This document shows, one piece after another, positions 43,770 through 52,990 of a DNA stretch of 64,000 bases (positions within the stretch are counted from its first letter, which is position 1; every line of letters starts with the position of its first letter). The position numbers and the translations under genes were made by a program. This DNA comes from JAIEOG01 sp964519985. GTDB taxonomy: Bacteria > Bdellovibrionota > FAC87 > UBA2466. The stretch covers positions 1 to 64,000 of the forward strand of contig CAZFMF010000010.1 of assembly GCA_964519985.1 (NCBI GenBank), in the 5' to 3' direction. The notes beneath the pieces were generated by a model that saw only the letters and a list, made by a program, of their open reading frames with translations, did not search any database and had not been told where the DNA came from.

Positions 43770-43781
43770 TCACACTTTCTT

Positions 43782-43797
43782 GACTCCGGCGCCGGAG
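43782..43797. repeat. Perfect 16-bp palindrome ACTCCGGCGCCGGAGT
   Basis: Second boundary of the gene fragment, 20 bases before the 3' end of pepP. The flanks of the two copies (43036 and 43782) differ, so this is not a simple direct repeat. Confidence 0.85.
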
Positions 43798-43816
43798 TGG
43801 AACGGCTACGAGAGAA

Positions 43817-45151
43817 TCAACCCGCTTCGCTACAAAGCGCTTCGACTTCTTCGACTTCTTTTGGAACGGCGGCGGTTAAGACGCGGCAGCCATTTTGGGT
43901 GATGACGATATCGTCTTCAATGCGCACGCCGATGCCCTTGAAACGGGCGGGGGCTTTGGAATCGAGGCCGAAGTACAAGCCGGGTTCGATGGTGAAAACC
44001 ATCCCGGGTGTGAGTTTGCGGGCGTTCTTATATTCATCCTGATAGTAGCGCCCCACATCGTGCACATCCATGCCGAGCCAGTGGCCGGTGCCGTGTGGGT
44101 AATAGGCAAAAAAATCCCGATTCTTGATCAGCTGCGCGGTGGGGCCCTTGAGGACCTTCAGCTTTTTTAGCTCTTCGGTGAGCACTTCGATCGCGTGCTC
44201 GTGAATTTCTTTCATCGTCTTGCCCGGTTTGGCGATGGCGATGCAAGCTTTCTGGGCTTCCAGAACGGCCTGGTACACATCCTTTTGCGCTTCGGTAAAG
44301 CGTCCCGAAACGGGGAAGGTGCGCGTGATGTCGGCGGTGTAGAAATCGTACTCGCCGCCGGCGTCAATGAGGAGCAAGTCGCCCTCACTCATTCGGCGGC
44401 TGTTCTCGTGATAGTGCAGAATGCAGGCGTTCGGGCCCGAGGCCACGATCGAATCGTAACCGAGGCGTTTGGCGCCATTGCCGCGGAAGGCGTGAAAGAG
44501 GGCGGCTTCAATCTGGTATTCGTACATCCCCGGTTTCGCGATCCGCATGGCATTCTGGTGGGCTTCGGCGGAAATATCCGCCGCGCGCTGCAAGCGATCA
44601 ATCTCGGCTTTCGATTTTACCAGCCGCATTTCGCCGAGAATTTCGTCGGGATCTAAGATCGGCCAGAGCGGGCGTCCCGTACGCCCGAGTTTGCGCAGGG
44701 CTTTATGCATCAACGTCAGGATGCGGGCATCCATTTGCGCATCCACCCCCAACCGGTAGTAAACTTTGTCGGCGGTGAGCAGGGCTTCGATGAAAGCTTC
44801 ATTGAAGGGCTCATTGGGAATCGAAACCGAAGCCACATTCGCACCCAGCAACGCTTTGGCGCGTTCGGGGCCCAGAATTTTGCCCTCCCACATTTCCTTG
44901 GTTTTGTCCTTGGGATGCACAAAGATCTGAAAAGGATTCTTGGAAGCTCCCGCCAGCAGCGCCAACGACTTGGGCTCATCGAAGCCAGTCAAATAGTAAA
45001 GGCTGCTGCTCTGTCGGTACGTGTGGTGGACGTCGTTATTGCGGACCGCTTCCAGCGGCGAAGGAAAAACGGCGACTCCGTCACCCAGTTTTTGAAAGAA
45101 GGCTTTCCGCCGCTGCGCAAAATCGACTTTACCGATATCCCCATTCAACAT
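43817..45151 (-). CDS. pepP: Xaa-Pro aminopeptidase (PepP-like, M24B)
   Basis: This 444-residue cytoplasmic enzyme removes N-terminal residues preceding proline. The metal ligands are visible: Asp pair in LLIDAGGEYDFYTADITR, His in PHGTGHWLGMDVHD, Glu in FTIEPGLYF and Glu in GVRIEDDI. The N-terminal creatinase-like domain (RRKAFFQKLGDGVAVFPS, YYLTGFDEP) is complete. It lies 10 bases after the stop of ddl, in the same orientation. Confidence 0.94.
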   Translation of the reverse strand: MLNGDIGKVDFAQRRKAFFQKLGDGVAVFPSPLEAVRNNDVHHTYRQSSSLYYLTGFDEPKSLALLAGASKNPFQIFVHPKDKTKEMWEGKILGPERAKALLGANVASVSIPNEPFNEAFIEALLTADKVYYRLGVDAQMDARILTLMHKALRKLGRTGRPLWPILDPDEILGEMRLVKSKAEIDRLQRAADISAEAHQNAMRIAKPGMYEYQIEAALFHAFRGNGAKRLGYDSIVASGPNACILHYHENSRRMSEGDLLLIDAGGEYDFYTADITRTFPVSGRFTEAQKDVYQAVLEAQKACIAIAKPGKTMKEIHEHAIEVLTEELKKLKVLKGPTAQLIKNRDFFAYYPHGTGHWLGMDVHDVGRYYQDEYKNARKLTPGMVFTIEPGLYFGLDSKAPARFKGIGVRIEDDIVITQNGCRVLTAAVPKEVEEVEALCSEAG

Positions 45152-45161
45152 GCGGGCGAGT

Positions 45162-46235
45162 CTACTTCAGCTCCCGCTCGAAGGCGAGTTCGATGAGGCG
45201 GCTGATCAGCGCCGCGTAGGGCAGTCCGGACGCTTCCCACATTTGGGGGTACATGCTGATGGGGGTAAAACCGGGGAGCGTATTGGGTTCATTCAAGTAG
45301 AGCTTGCCCGTCGCGGTCTCGAGCAACATGTCCACCCGGGCCATGCCGTCGATCTGCAGAACGGTAAAGACCTTTTCCGCCAACCGCTGCACCGCTTGGG
45401 TTTCTTCGGGCGTCAGATCCGCGGGAGTTTGGGTCGTCGCCAAATCGCCCCCCAGATACTTCGCCTCGTAGGAGTACCACTCGGCTTTTTTCGAGATCAG
45501 GATTTCGCCGGGCAGGGAGGCTTTGGGTGTGTCCTGTAATCCCAAAACGGCAATCTCCAATTCGCGACCGACGATCGTGCGCTCGATAATGCAGATCCGA
45601 TCGTGCCGCCAAGCCAAGTCGATCGCGGCTTGAAGCCCTTCCCGAGATTTGACTTTCGTGATGCCGACCGAGGATCCCTGACAGGAGGGTTTCACGAAGA
45701 CGGGGTAGCCGAGTTTTTCGATTTCGCCTAACTTCTCGCTGAGCTTTTCTCCCCGCCGGAGGCCCACGTATTCCGCGACCGGGATCCCATTTTTTTCGCA
45801 AACGGTCTTGGTCAGGAATTTATCCATGCAAACCCACGAAGCCCCGCACCGGGCTCCGACGTAGGGAATGCCCATCACGTCCAGCATTCCCTGGAGCGTG
45901 CCGTCTTCGCCGTATTGCCCATGGAGAATGGGAAAGACGACATCAAAGGGGAGGGTGGGACCGTCGACCACGGCGAGCGTCCCTTTTTTTCCGGTGACGT
46001 AAGGAGCCAGCGTGATTTTGGGGCGGTTTTCATTCAGGCGGATCTTATCGGCACGGAATTCCCCGAGGTAGTAGCTGCCTTCGTCCTGGTGGTACCACGT
46101 TCCGTCTTTGGCGACGCCGACTAGGATGGGTTCGTATTGGCGGCGATCGATGGCGCCTAAAATGCCTTTTGCCGAGATGAGAGAAATTTCGTGTTCAGCG
46201 GATCGACCGCCACACAGAACGAGCACTTTTTTCAT
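45162..46235 (-). CDS. ddl: D-alanine-D-alanine ligase
   Basis: Ddl joins two D-Ala with ATP for peptidoglycan precursors. The 357-residue ATP-grasp protein has the N-terminal VLCGGRSAEHEISLIS, LHGQYGEDGTLQGMLD, the Lys-containing PVFVKPSCQGSSVGITKV and NEPNTLPGFTPISMYPQMW. All family blocks are intact. The glycine-rich loop and omega-loop (GGDLATTQTPADL) suggest the ligase of the Ddl-A length class. Confidence 0.95.
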   Translation of the reverse strand: MKKVLVLCGGRSAEHEISLISAKGILGAIDRRQYEPILVGVAKDGTWYHQDEGSYYLGEFRADKIRLNENRPKITLAPYVTGKKGTLAVVDGPTLPFDVVFPILHGQYGEDGTLQGMLDVMGIPYVGARCGASWVCMDKFLTKTVCEKNGIPVAEYVGLRRGEKLSEKLGEIEKLGYPVFVKPSCQGSSVGITKVKSREGLQAAIDLAWRHDRICIIERTIVGRELEIAVLGLQDTPKASLPGEILISKKAEWYSYEAKYLGGDLATTQTPADLTPEETQAVQRLAEKVFTVLQIDGMARVDMLLETATGKLYLNEPNTLPGFTPISMYPQMWEASGLPYAALISRLIELAFERELK

Positions 46236-46260
46236 GACTAAAAGGGTAACTCAAAAAAGA

Positions 46261-46371
46261 TGTCACTGCGAGGCGCTTTAGCGCCGAAGCAGCCTCGCAG
46301 CGCGTAGCGCTGCGGGATTGCCACAGCCCTTCGGGCTTCGCAATGACGGGCCTTCGGCTTCGCAATGACGG
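46261..46371. repeat. Dispersed palindromic repeat, copy 7 (with tandem tail)
   Basis: GTCACTGCGAGGCGC ... GCAGCGCGTAGCGCTGCG ... CTTCGCAATGACGGGC-CTTCGGCTTCGCAATGACGG. The right arm TTCGCAATGACG is duplicated in tandem. It lies between ddl and the gshB-like gene. Confidence 0.85.
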
Positions 46372-47415
46372 TTAGAGCGCGCGAACAATATGGGGTTGGG
46401 TAAACGGAGCGTGGGTCTTCCAGAGGCGGACGCGTTTCTCTAGGTCTTCGATGACGTAGGCGCCGACATTGATGTTGTACAGTTCGTTGATGTTATTGAT
46501 TCCGCCGGGGCAGAAAACGTTGATCTCGAGAAGTTTGTCCCCGACGATATCCGCGCCCACGAAGTACAACCCATCCGAAACGAGCTTGGTTTGGATCGCT
46601 TCGGCGATGCGCTGTTCTACTTCGGTAAACTCGGCCGCTTTGCGCGTGCCGCCGATATGGATATTGCTGCGGATCTCGCCCTTGGGGGACATCCGACGGT
46701 AAATTGCCGCTTGGCCGTCGACAATAATCGGTTGGCCGTTCAACATGAGCAGGCGCTTATCTCCCTTTTTCACTTCGGGAATGTATTCTTGCGCCATCAC
46801 GTAGCCGTTCTTGCTCACGGCGGAAATGATCTGATTGATGTTGATGTCGCGGATGTTCTTGATGAAGAAAACATCCTGACCGCCGTAGCCAGAAAGCGGT
46901 TTGACGATGGCGGGCTTGCGCAGTTCGCGCAGAAATTCTTTGATCTTATGCGTCGAGCGCGTAATCAACGTCTTGGCGCGGATGTCGGGGGGAAGGGTGC
47001 ACAGGTACATCTTGCTCGCCGCGCGCGAGAGCCCCGCCGGATCGTTAGCGACTAGCACGCCGTTTTGTTTCAGCAGCCGTCCGAACTCCAACGCGGGATT
47101 CTTGCTCCGGCTTTCACCGTCCCCCTCGTGCGGGTTGTAACGCAAGAAGACCACGTCGAACTTGGTCAGGCAGACTTCCTCGCGCTGAGCGTACCCGCCC
47201 TGAAGCGCATCTAAGAATTGTTGGCGGGTTTCGAGTCCCGCATAGGCGGGGCTGATTCCCGTGGCGCGAATGTGTTGGTCATTGGTGTACGAGAAGCTGT
47301 TTACGGTCGTGTAAACGACCTTGTGGCCGCGCTTGTAGGCTTCAAACGCCAAATGCGTAGTCGTGTAAGTCGGCAGCTGATTGTGGACCGAACGGACGAC
47401 GAAACAAATCTTCAT
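46372..47415 (-). CDS. GshB-like ATP-grasp ligase
   Basis: The 347-residue protein resembles prokaryotic glutathione synthetase: DVVFLRYNPHEGDGESRSKN, PAIVKPLSGYGGQDVFFI with the ATP-grasp Lys, VMAQEYIPEVKKGDKRLLML, and EINVFCPGGINNINEL. GshB ligates gamma-Glu-Cys to Gly. No gshA is nearby; related ATP-grasp enzymes make other amide bonds, so glutathione synthesis is likely but not proven. Cytoplasmic. Confidence 0.82.
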   Translation of the reverse strand: MKICFVVRSVHNQLPTYTTTHLAFEAYKRGHKVVYTTVNSFSYTNDQHIRATGISPAYAGLETRQQFLDALQGGYAQREEVCLTKFDVVFLRYNPHEGDGESRSKNPALEFGRLLKQNGVLVANDPAGLSRAASKMYLCTLPPDIRAKTLITRSTHKIKEFLRELRKPAIVKPLSGYGGQDVFFIKNIRDININQIISAVSKNGYVMAQEYIPEVKKGDKRLLMLNGQPIIVDGQAAIYRRMSPKGEIRSNIHIGGTRKAAEFTEVEQRIAEAIQTKLVSDGLYFVGADIVGDKLLEINVFCPGGINNINELYNINVGAYVIEDLEKRVRLWKTHAPFTQPHIVRAL

Positions 47416-47521
47416 TGCGCTACTCGTTTCGGTAACTCTTGCTTAGGCAATGAGTAAAGGGAAGGCTATTTTAGGGTCGTCCAATGATGGGTAATTGTTA
47501 TTTAAATACAAATACTTACAA

Positions 47522-48628
47522 CTAGTAAGAATGGCTTTTTACGATCGCTTCGAGGAGCTTGCGGGCGCGGGAATCAAATTCGATAAACTCAATCCCCACT
47601 CCCGGCAGTCCACTATTTGTCGCGTGGTTGGCGATCCGGCACTTGGCGATGTCGAGGACCTGGTCCTGATAGTAGTAGATTCGCAAGGTGCAGGTCGTAT
47701 CCACCGGCGGCAAGCGTACGGCATCGCCGTCGAGCAGGCCGATGAAGCAACCGCGGACGCTGAGCGTCTGGATCTCGGACATAAAGGGGCTGTGTCCGTC
47801 GAAAGAAACCTCCACCGGCAGGCTCGCCTTCACGCGACGGAAGCGCCGGTGTTCGGTGAAGTTCCGCGGGCCCGCGGCCTGGGGATCAAAAGGAAACAAA
47901 AGCGTGTAGGTCGTACCTTGTCCGGGGGAAGACTGGATCTTGATTTCTCCGCCCTGACGCTCGACGAGTGTTTTCGCTACCGCCAATTCCAAACCCTGGA
48001 CCTGCAGCGCGTTCTCCAGGGGATTCTGGACGTCGGGATTCATGATCGCGGTCAGGCGTTCTTGCGGGATGCCGACGCCGGTATCGGAACAGGCGATTTC
48101 CACCTTATTGCCCATCTGGCGCATGCTGATGGTCAGCTTACCGCCCTGGGGCATGGTCTCGCTGGCGCGGCGAAAGAGATTCAGTAACACTTGCTGCAAC
48201 GCCCCGGGATCCACGCTGATCATACGGGCAGCTTCCACCAGGACATTGAATTTGATGTGCCGATTGCGCAGATCCTTTTCGACGATTTCGACGGTGTCGA
48301 TCACCAGTTGCGAAACATCGCACGGGATCGGCGAGAGGATGGGGTGAACCGCGAAATAGGAAAGGTTGCGCGCGAGGCTAATCGCGCGTTCGGCGGCGGC
48401 CAGCGCCACATTCATGGCGCGGTAACGCACCAGCGTGTTCGTATTCGTCAGGCCGTAGTCCAATTCACCGACGATGGTTCCCAAAACGTTGCCGAGTTCG
48501 TGGCTGGCCGCCCGACAGAAGGACGTTAACTTATCGTCCTCGCCTCCGCGCGCGGGCGCAACACCCGTCGCCGGGTTTTCCCGGGGTTTGACGGCGGATT
48601 TGGGCTTTAATTTCTTGGCCGAACTCAT
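47522..48628 (-). CDS. Histidine kinase fused to a PilZ domain
   Basis: The 368-residue soluble protein has a DHp helix with ASHELGNVLGTIVGEL (His about 43), an ATPase domain (ALQQVLLNLFRRASETMPQG, CSDTGVGIP, GQGTTYTLLFPF) and then a C-terminal PilZ domain (EHRRFRRVKASLPVEVSF ... LSVRGCFIGLL ... GVGIEFIEF). The N box reads NLFRRASE instead of NLxxNAxx, and the G2 box is degenerate (VQGLELAVAKTL), so kinase activity may be low. RRFRR and SVRGC fit the c-di-GMP motifs imperfectly. It may link c-di-GMP to phosphorelay; the arrangement is uncommon. Confidence 0.82.
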   Translation of the reverse strand: MSSAKKLKPKSAVKPRENPATGVAPARGGEDDKLTSFCRAASHELGNVLGTIVGELDYGLTNTNTLVRYRAMNVALAAAERAISLARNLSYFAVHPILSPIPCDVSQLVIDTVEIVEKDLRNRHIKFNVLVEAARMISVDPGALQQVLLNLFRRASETMPQGGKLTISMRQMGNKVEIACSDTGVGIPQERLTAIMNPDVQNPLENALQVQGLELAVAKTLVERQGGEIKIQSSPGQGTTYTLLFPFDPQAAGPRNFTEHRRFRRVKASLPVEVSFDGHSPFMSEIQTLSVRGCFIGLLDGDAVRLPPVDTTCTLRIYYYQDQVLDIAKCRIANHATNSGLPGVGIEFIEFDSRARKLLEAIVKSHSY

Positions 48629-48661
48629 GCTCTTTACTCTTCGGAATCCTTTTGTTAGCGG

Positions 48662-49363
48662 TTGAGGACTTTGGGTAAGCTGCGAGAAATTCTGGTGATT
48701 TGGACTCTGCGGGCGGTGCTACGAAGCACGCGCCTTTTCTGGCGCATCGATCTGTCGGAGAAACCGGACGACAGCCAGACTCCGCATATCTATGCCCACT
48801 GGCACGGCGATGAGCTGATGCTGCTCCCGGTCTTCGCCCACCGGAACTACGCCGTGATGTCGAGCCGCAGCCGCGATGGCGAGCGGATGACTCGCTTGCT
48901 CCAAAGTTTGGGCTATTTCGTGGTGCGGGGATCTAGTTCGAAAGGGGGAGCGGGTGGTTTGAAGGGATTAATCGATGCCGTAAAGGCTCGCCGGCTCAAT
49001 GCCGCGATAGCGGTGGATGGTCCCCGCGGCCCGGTGTTCGAAGTGAAGCCGGGGATTTTGGCGTTGGCCCAGGCGACCGGTTTGCCGATCGTTGCGGCGT
49101 CGGGGGCGGCCAATCGAGCGTGGCGCATTCCCGGGGCGTGGAATCAAACCTATATCCCAAAGCCTTTCGCTCGCTGTGTATTGGCCTTCGCCGAGCCTTT
49201 GGAAGTGCCGACGCATGCCGGCGCCGCGGAATTAGAAGTGCTCCGTTTGGAATTGCAAAAGCGACTGAATCAGGTGCGCTCACGCGCGGAAGGCTTAGTA
49301 CTTGAGCGCGGTGACCGGGATCGTGACAAAGCCGGTGCTTGGCTCCTGCCACTCGAGCAGTAA
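48662..49363 (+). CDS. DUF374 lysophospholipid acyltransferase family protein
   Basis: This 233-residue protein carries HWHGDELMLLPVF, MSSRSRDGERMTRLL, RGSSSKGGAGGLKGL and IAVDGPRGPVFEVKPG, the blocks of DUF374, related to LpxL/PlsC acyltransferases. It probably acylates lipid A or a phospholipid at the inner membrane. The start is TTG with weak upstream signal. Its last 69 bases are antisense to the PA14 lipoprotein gene. Confidence 0.87.
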   Translation: MRTLGKLREILVIWTLRAVLRSTRLFWRIDLSEKPDDSQTPHIYAHWHGDELMLLPVFAHRNYAVMSSRSRDGERMTRLLQSLGYFVVRGSSSKGGAGGLKGLIDAVKARRLNAAIAVDGPRGPVFEVKPGILALAQATGLPIVAASGAANRAWRIPGAWNQTYIPKPFARCVLAFAEPLEVPTHAGAAELEVLRLELQKRLNQVRSRAEGLVLERGDRDRDKAGAWLLPLEQ

Positions 49364-50161
49364 ACGGGAGTTGCCCGTGCCTTGGAAGTAGTCGATTTGG
49401 ATCGTGTATTCGCCAGGGCTTAAGGAAGTCGATCCGGTCGTGGCGGTCGAAGCTTCGTTGATCAGCTTTTGTCCATTCAACCAAAAGCTCGCTTTGTCGT
49501 CGGCGGTCAATCGGAAGGTGTGCGTACCCGATTTTTTCACCACGAGTTTGCCCGTTACCTGTAGCGCAAAGAGCTGAACTAAGGAGGAAATGCCGGCGAA
49601 GGGATTGGTGTCATTTGCCTTACTGAAGCGCCGAAGCGGGAAAACCCCCGTCGCCGTTAGCGTCGCGAAATCTGGAATTGTGCTCGGGGCGGAACTCAAC
49701 GAATAGGCGGTGGCCACCGGGTTTTCAAAGGGACCGGTCTCGCTGGTGGCATAGAGGTACGAGGTGTCCGTCGTGGGCAAAATCAGGACGCGGCACGATC
49801 CCGATGTGTCGTCCGGCGCGACTGCTTCAATGCCCAGGGAAAGGGCCGAGGTAATCAAAGACGGGGCGGTGTAGTTTGCCTCGGTGGCCGTGGCGCCATC
49901 CTCCACCGTGCCGGTGTCGACGAAAAACAAGCTCGGATTGGCGTCAAAATCGGGACCGAAACTCAAGTCGGTGGCCGCCATATTCACGAAACTCCATTCC
50001 AGTTTCGCTTTCTCACCGGCGGTCAGCATCTTTATCGGCGAAAGGCATTGGATCGCGGCATCCGTCGTTTGGGATTCGCCGGTGTCTTTTTCCGTACCGT
50101 CGCACGCGAGCACCAGGCCCGCGGCTAAAATCCAGGGTAGGCTTTTCGTCCAGCGTTTCAT
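49295..50161 (-). CDS. PA14-domain lipoprotein
   Basis: A signal with lipobox LVLACDG makes this a lipoprotein of 288 residues. The C-terminal 130 residues form a PA14 domain (LFALQVTGKLVVKKSGTHTF, RLTADDKASFWLNGQKLINE, YTIQIDYFQGTGNSRLLLEW), a beta-barrel that often binds carbohydrate. The N-terminal part (LSPIKMLTAGEKAKLEWSFV) may be an immunoglobulin-like fold. It is the last gene of the five-gene operon and starts 2 bases after the CXXCH protein. It is probably exposed at the cell surface. Confidence 0.82.
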   Translation of the reverse strand: MKRWTKSLPWILAAGLVLACDGTEKDTGESQTTDAAIQCLSPIKMLTAGEKAKLEWSFVNMAATDLSFGPDFDANPSLFFVDTGTVEDGATATEANYTAPSLITSALSLGIEAVAPDDTSGSCRVLILPTTDTSYLYATSETGPFENPVATAYSLSSAPSTIPDFATLTATGVFPLRRFSKANDTNPFAGISSLVQLFALQVTGKLVVKKSGTHTFRLTADDKASFWLNGQKLINEASTATTGSTSLSPGEYTIQIDYFQGTGNSRLLLEWQEPSTGFVTIPVTALKY

Positions 50162-50162
50162 T

Positions 50163-51404
50163 TTACATTCCGTTCAACTGCGCTTCTTCCGTCAGCCAGT
50201 CGACGATCGTGGTGACTTGAGCGTTCGTTAAACCGCCATTGGCGCCACCGTTATTATTATCCAACGCGGGGTGACCGCCGCCGTCTTCCTTCCGCGGGTG
50301 GGTGATGAGATACGACTGCCGCGGGTCTTCCAGCGTCGAGCGCAGCATCGCTTCGTTGCAGAGATCCGTTCCGGTCGCCATCGAGAAGGCCAGCATCGCC
50401 TGATTCCCGGCCATCGCATGGCAACGGACGCACCGACTGGTGCCGGTGAGAATCGGAGCCACTTGCGCGGAGAATCGGGTTGGGTTCATGCAGGACACCG
50501 ATCGGGTATTAGTGGAATCCACGGGATCCGAGGTTGATTCTAGTGTCAGGCTGACGGCCAGCGTTTCCGAACCGGGTCCTTCGAAAGCCTTTACTTGCAA
50601 CGACGTCGAGAGAATCGGGAAGTTCCACGCGAGCTGCGGCATCGTGAAGGCGCCCGGGGCCACCACGAAGTCGACCGGGATGTAATTGGAATATTGGTTG
50701 GTGGCAACACCGTTAACCACAAACGAAATGTTCGACACGCGCATATTCGAGCTGCCGGTAAAGGCAAACTTCGGATCACTCAAGATGTACGAGCCATTCG
50801 AAATCGTGGTTGGTTCATAGTACAAGCGCGCTTTGAGCTCGAACGCGGCGCCCGGCATCGGCGGCGTGGCTTGGCTCAGGTCCCAGCGATAAACTTTGGC
50901 GGTGGTGAGGTTGAGATCGGTCGCTTTGATGGTGAGAGCTGCCGACGTGATCGCCGACCCCCCCTCATTGCATTCGTAAGCCGGCAGCGCCGCTTCGCGC
51001 GTCGCCCAAGCGGCGATCTGGGTTTCCATCTCACTCGCAATGGAAGCGCATTTTGAACCACATTGGTGATTCTCTTTCATCTTGGTGACAAAGCGCGAAC
51101 CCGCGGCGGAGTCGAAGTTGACGTAGCCGCGTGCCGAACCGTAGGCGGTATCCGCGCTAGCGTTGGCGAAGCTCCCCGGGCCGGCACCGCTCAAACCATC
51201 ATGGCAAGCGGTGCAGCTGTTGGCCGCAAAAATCGGGGAGACGGTCGCCGAAAAAGCCGAGTGGCGCTCGGCAGTGATCGATGGATCTTCGCCCGCGCAG
51301 GCACTGGCCTGCGATTCATCTTTTCCGATGGCGCAGGAGACCGCCAACAGCGCGAAGGCCGTCGCGATCAAAACCGGAATGAATTGTTTCGAGATGCGTT
51401 TCAC
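50163..51404 (-). CDS. Exported lipoprotein with two CXXCH motifs
   Basis: The 413-residue product has lipobox LLAVSCAIG and two haem-binding-type motifs, SCTACHDG and RCVRCHAM, near residues 60 and 325. Each has the look of a cytochrome c segment (FAANSCTACH, GTSRCVRCHAMAG), and the end NAQVTTIVDWL is a common c-type cytochrome terminus. Between them lies a beta-rich domain (about 150-300), similar to copper type II monooxygenase-like or carbohydrate-binding folds in layout only. It is a probable periplasmic electron carrier in the operon with the Tat-exported protein upstream. GTG start, with GGGGATTAAC before it. Confidence 0.78.
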   Translation of the reverse strand: MKRISKQFIPVLIATAFALLAVSCAIGKDESQASACAGEDPSITAERHSAFSATVSPIFAANSCTACHDGLSGAGPGSFANASADTAYGSARGYVNFDSAAGSRFVTKMKENHQCGSKCASIASEMETQIAAWATREAALPAYECNEGGSAITSAALTIKATDLNLTTAKVYRWDLSQATPPMPGAAFELKARLYYEPTTISNGSYILSDPKFAFTGSSNMRVSNISFVVNGVATNQYSNYIPVDFVVAPGAFTMPQLAWNFPILSTSLQVKAFEGPGSETLAVSLTLESTSDPVDSTNTRSVSCMNPTRFSAQVAPILTGTSRCVRCHAMAGNQAMLAFSMATGTDLCNEAMLRSTLEDPRQSYLITHPRKEDGGGHPALDNNNGGANGGLTNAQVTTIVDWLTEEAQLNGM

Positions 51405-51447
51405 GTTAATCCCCTAACCAACGAACAAAATGGGGACGGGCTACTCT

Positions 51448-52965
51448 TTAGCCGCGTCGAAGGAACAAGCCTTGAGCTTGGATGGCCGCGATCGTTGCAT
51501 CGGACAATCCCGCCAACCGCGCCACGACCGGAAAACGTTCCGGTACGCCCGCAAGGGTCAGCATGTTGAAAGCCATAACCGCGGAAAACCGCACGTCACG
51601 TCCGAAGAGATTGTTGCCATCGACCGTTCCGTTCGCCTGGTGAGCGCCCAGAACGTTCTTGGTTAACATGACCTGGCCGTTTGGGCTCACCGTCGTGATG
51701 TGGGCATGGGAAAGTGACGAACGGTCACCTTGTCCCAAGACCGCGTTCAAATCCGAACCGTCGAAGTTGGGATCCGTGCCCATACCCCCATCGGTCGTGG
51801 TCACGATCACGGCGGATAGATTGTTGCGTTTTGCCAGTCGGGCGCTGAGTTCGATGATGCGCCCTTCCATCGTTCCGGCGTTCGCCATGGTCACGGCTTG
51901 CACGCCGCTAAATGAATTGTTGTGGTAATCGTGACCGTTTATCGAAATCGACATATTCGCGGCGCGACCCATCATGGTGTTGTAGACCATGTGGGCTACG
52001 CGGGAATTAAAGTCGGTGCTGCCCTGAAAGGCCGCGTTGGTGGCGGCCGTTTGGGTAAGTCCGAATACCGCCCGCACGTCCGCATCGTTCGTGGCATTGA
52101 GCGTTTCGGGGCTCAAACCGCCCGTCGCCGTTTTCTGATATTCGCCGTAAGCGTTCTGCACATTGTCGCGGCTCTTTTCCGCCACGCGCGCAAGCTCGCG
52201 ATCGGTTAGGCGTTTAGCAATATCGGCAATCTTCTGCAAAAACGGGTCACCGGCGGTGCCGAAGACAGAGTTTGTGCCTGCATTTAAAATATCGCGTAGC
52301 TGGGTGACCGGAATACTTTTCTGACTCTGATCGTTGTAGCTGCTGCCGACCGAGCTTCCGGTCGGAGTAGAAAGTGAGCCTAAAAGCGTGGTCAGCTCAC
52401 CGGTGATCCCGGCCGCCGAGAGCATCCCGGCGATGCTGTAGTTGGCGCCGGCCGGGTTATCGTCTCCGGAAATCGGCAACGCCGCTGCGCGACCGACCTG
52501 ATTGCCGGTTTTCGTCGCATCGGAAAGCTGAGCGTAAAGATTGTTGTGGAAGGGGCTGATCCCGGCCGTCGCGTTGCCACCGAAATTCGTCGGGCGGAGC
52601 GAGCGCACGCCGTTGTTATATATGGTCGTGGGCATTTCGGCCGCATTGGCAAGCGGACTACTGTAAATAGCATGCGCCCTTAAGAGTGCCGGGGTGAGCG
52701 TTCCCGCTTGCGCGAGGTTACCATTCAGCAAACCGATACCATCGTGCAGCCCCATCAGCCCGCCGCCGACCAGGTGGATATGGATGTACTTCACCGGCGA
52801 GATCACCGGCGAGAATCCGGCCGCGTGCGCAACTTCCGTACGCAGGAGCTCTAAGTAGAGGGCGGGGAGGCTCAATGATACCATTCCGCCCGTTCCGTTC
52901 TTGAGGAACTCGCGGCGGGTCATCCCCTGTTTCGTAACTTGAGTTTCTTTCTGATTCTTCTTCAT
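51448..52965 (-). CDS. Tat-exported DUF1501-like protein
   Basis: The 505-residue protein has a twin-arginine signal MTRREFLKNGTGG with a hydrophobic stretch. The body matches DUF1501-type proteins, which have an alkaline-phosphatase/sulfatase-like fold: KYIHIHLVGGG, ISINGHDYHNNSF, VIVTTTDGGMGTDP, LSHAHITTVSPNG. In other bacteria such proteins are encoded beside c-type cytochrome-like DUF1585/1588/1592 proteins. Folding before export suggests a cofactor or metal. The substrate is unknown. AAGGAACG precedes the ATG. It is the third gene of the operon. Confidence 0.78.
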   Translation of the reverse strand: MKKNQKETQVTKQGMTRREFLKNGTGGMVSLSLPALYLELLRTEVAHAAGFSPVISPVKYIHIHLVGGGLMGLHDGIGLLNGNLAQAGTLTPALLRAHAIYSSPLANAAEMPTTIYNNGVRSLRPTNFGGNATAGISPFHNNLYAQLSDATKTGNQVGRAAALPISGDDNPAGANYSIAGMLSAAGITGELTTLLGSLSTPTGSSVGSSYNDQSQKSIPVTQLRDILNAGTNSVFGTAGDPFLQKIADIAKRLTDRELARVAEKSRDNVQNAYGEYQKTATGGLSPETLNATNDADVRAVFGLTQTAATNAAFQGSTDFNSRVAHMVYNTMMGRAANMSISINGHDYHNNSFSGVQAVTMANAGTMEGRIIELSARLAKRNNLSAVIVTTTDGGMGTDPNFDGSDLNAVLGQGDRSSLSHAHITTVSPNGQVMLTKNVLGAHQANGTVDGNNLFGRDVRFSAVMAFNMLTLAGVPERFPVVARLAGLSDATIAAIQAQGLFLRRG

Positions 52966-52990
52966 AAAACGTTCCTTGTATTCAAAAAAA

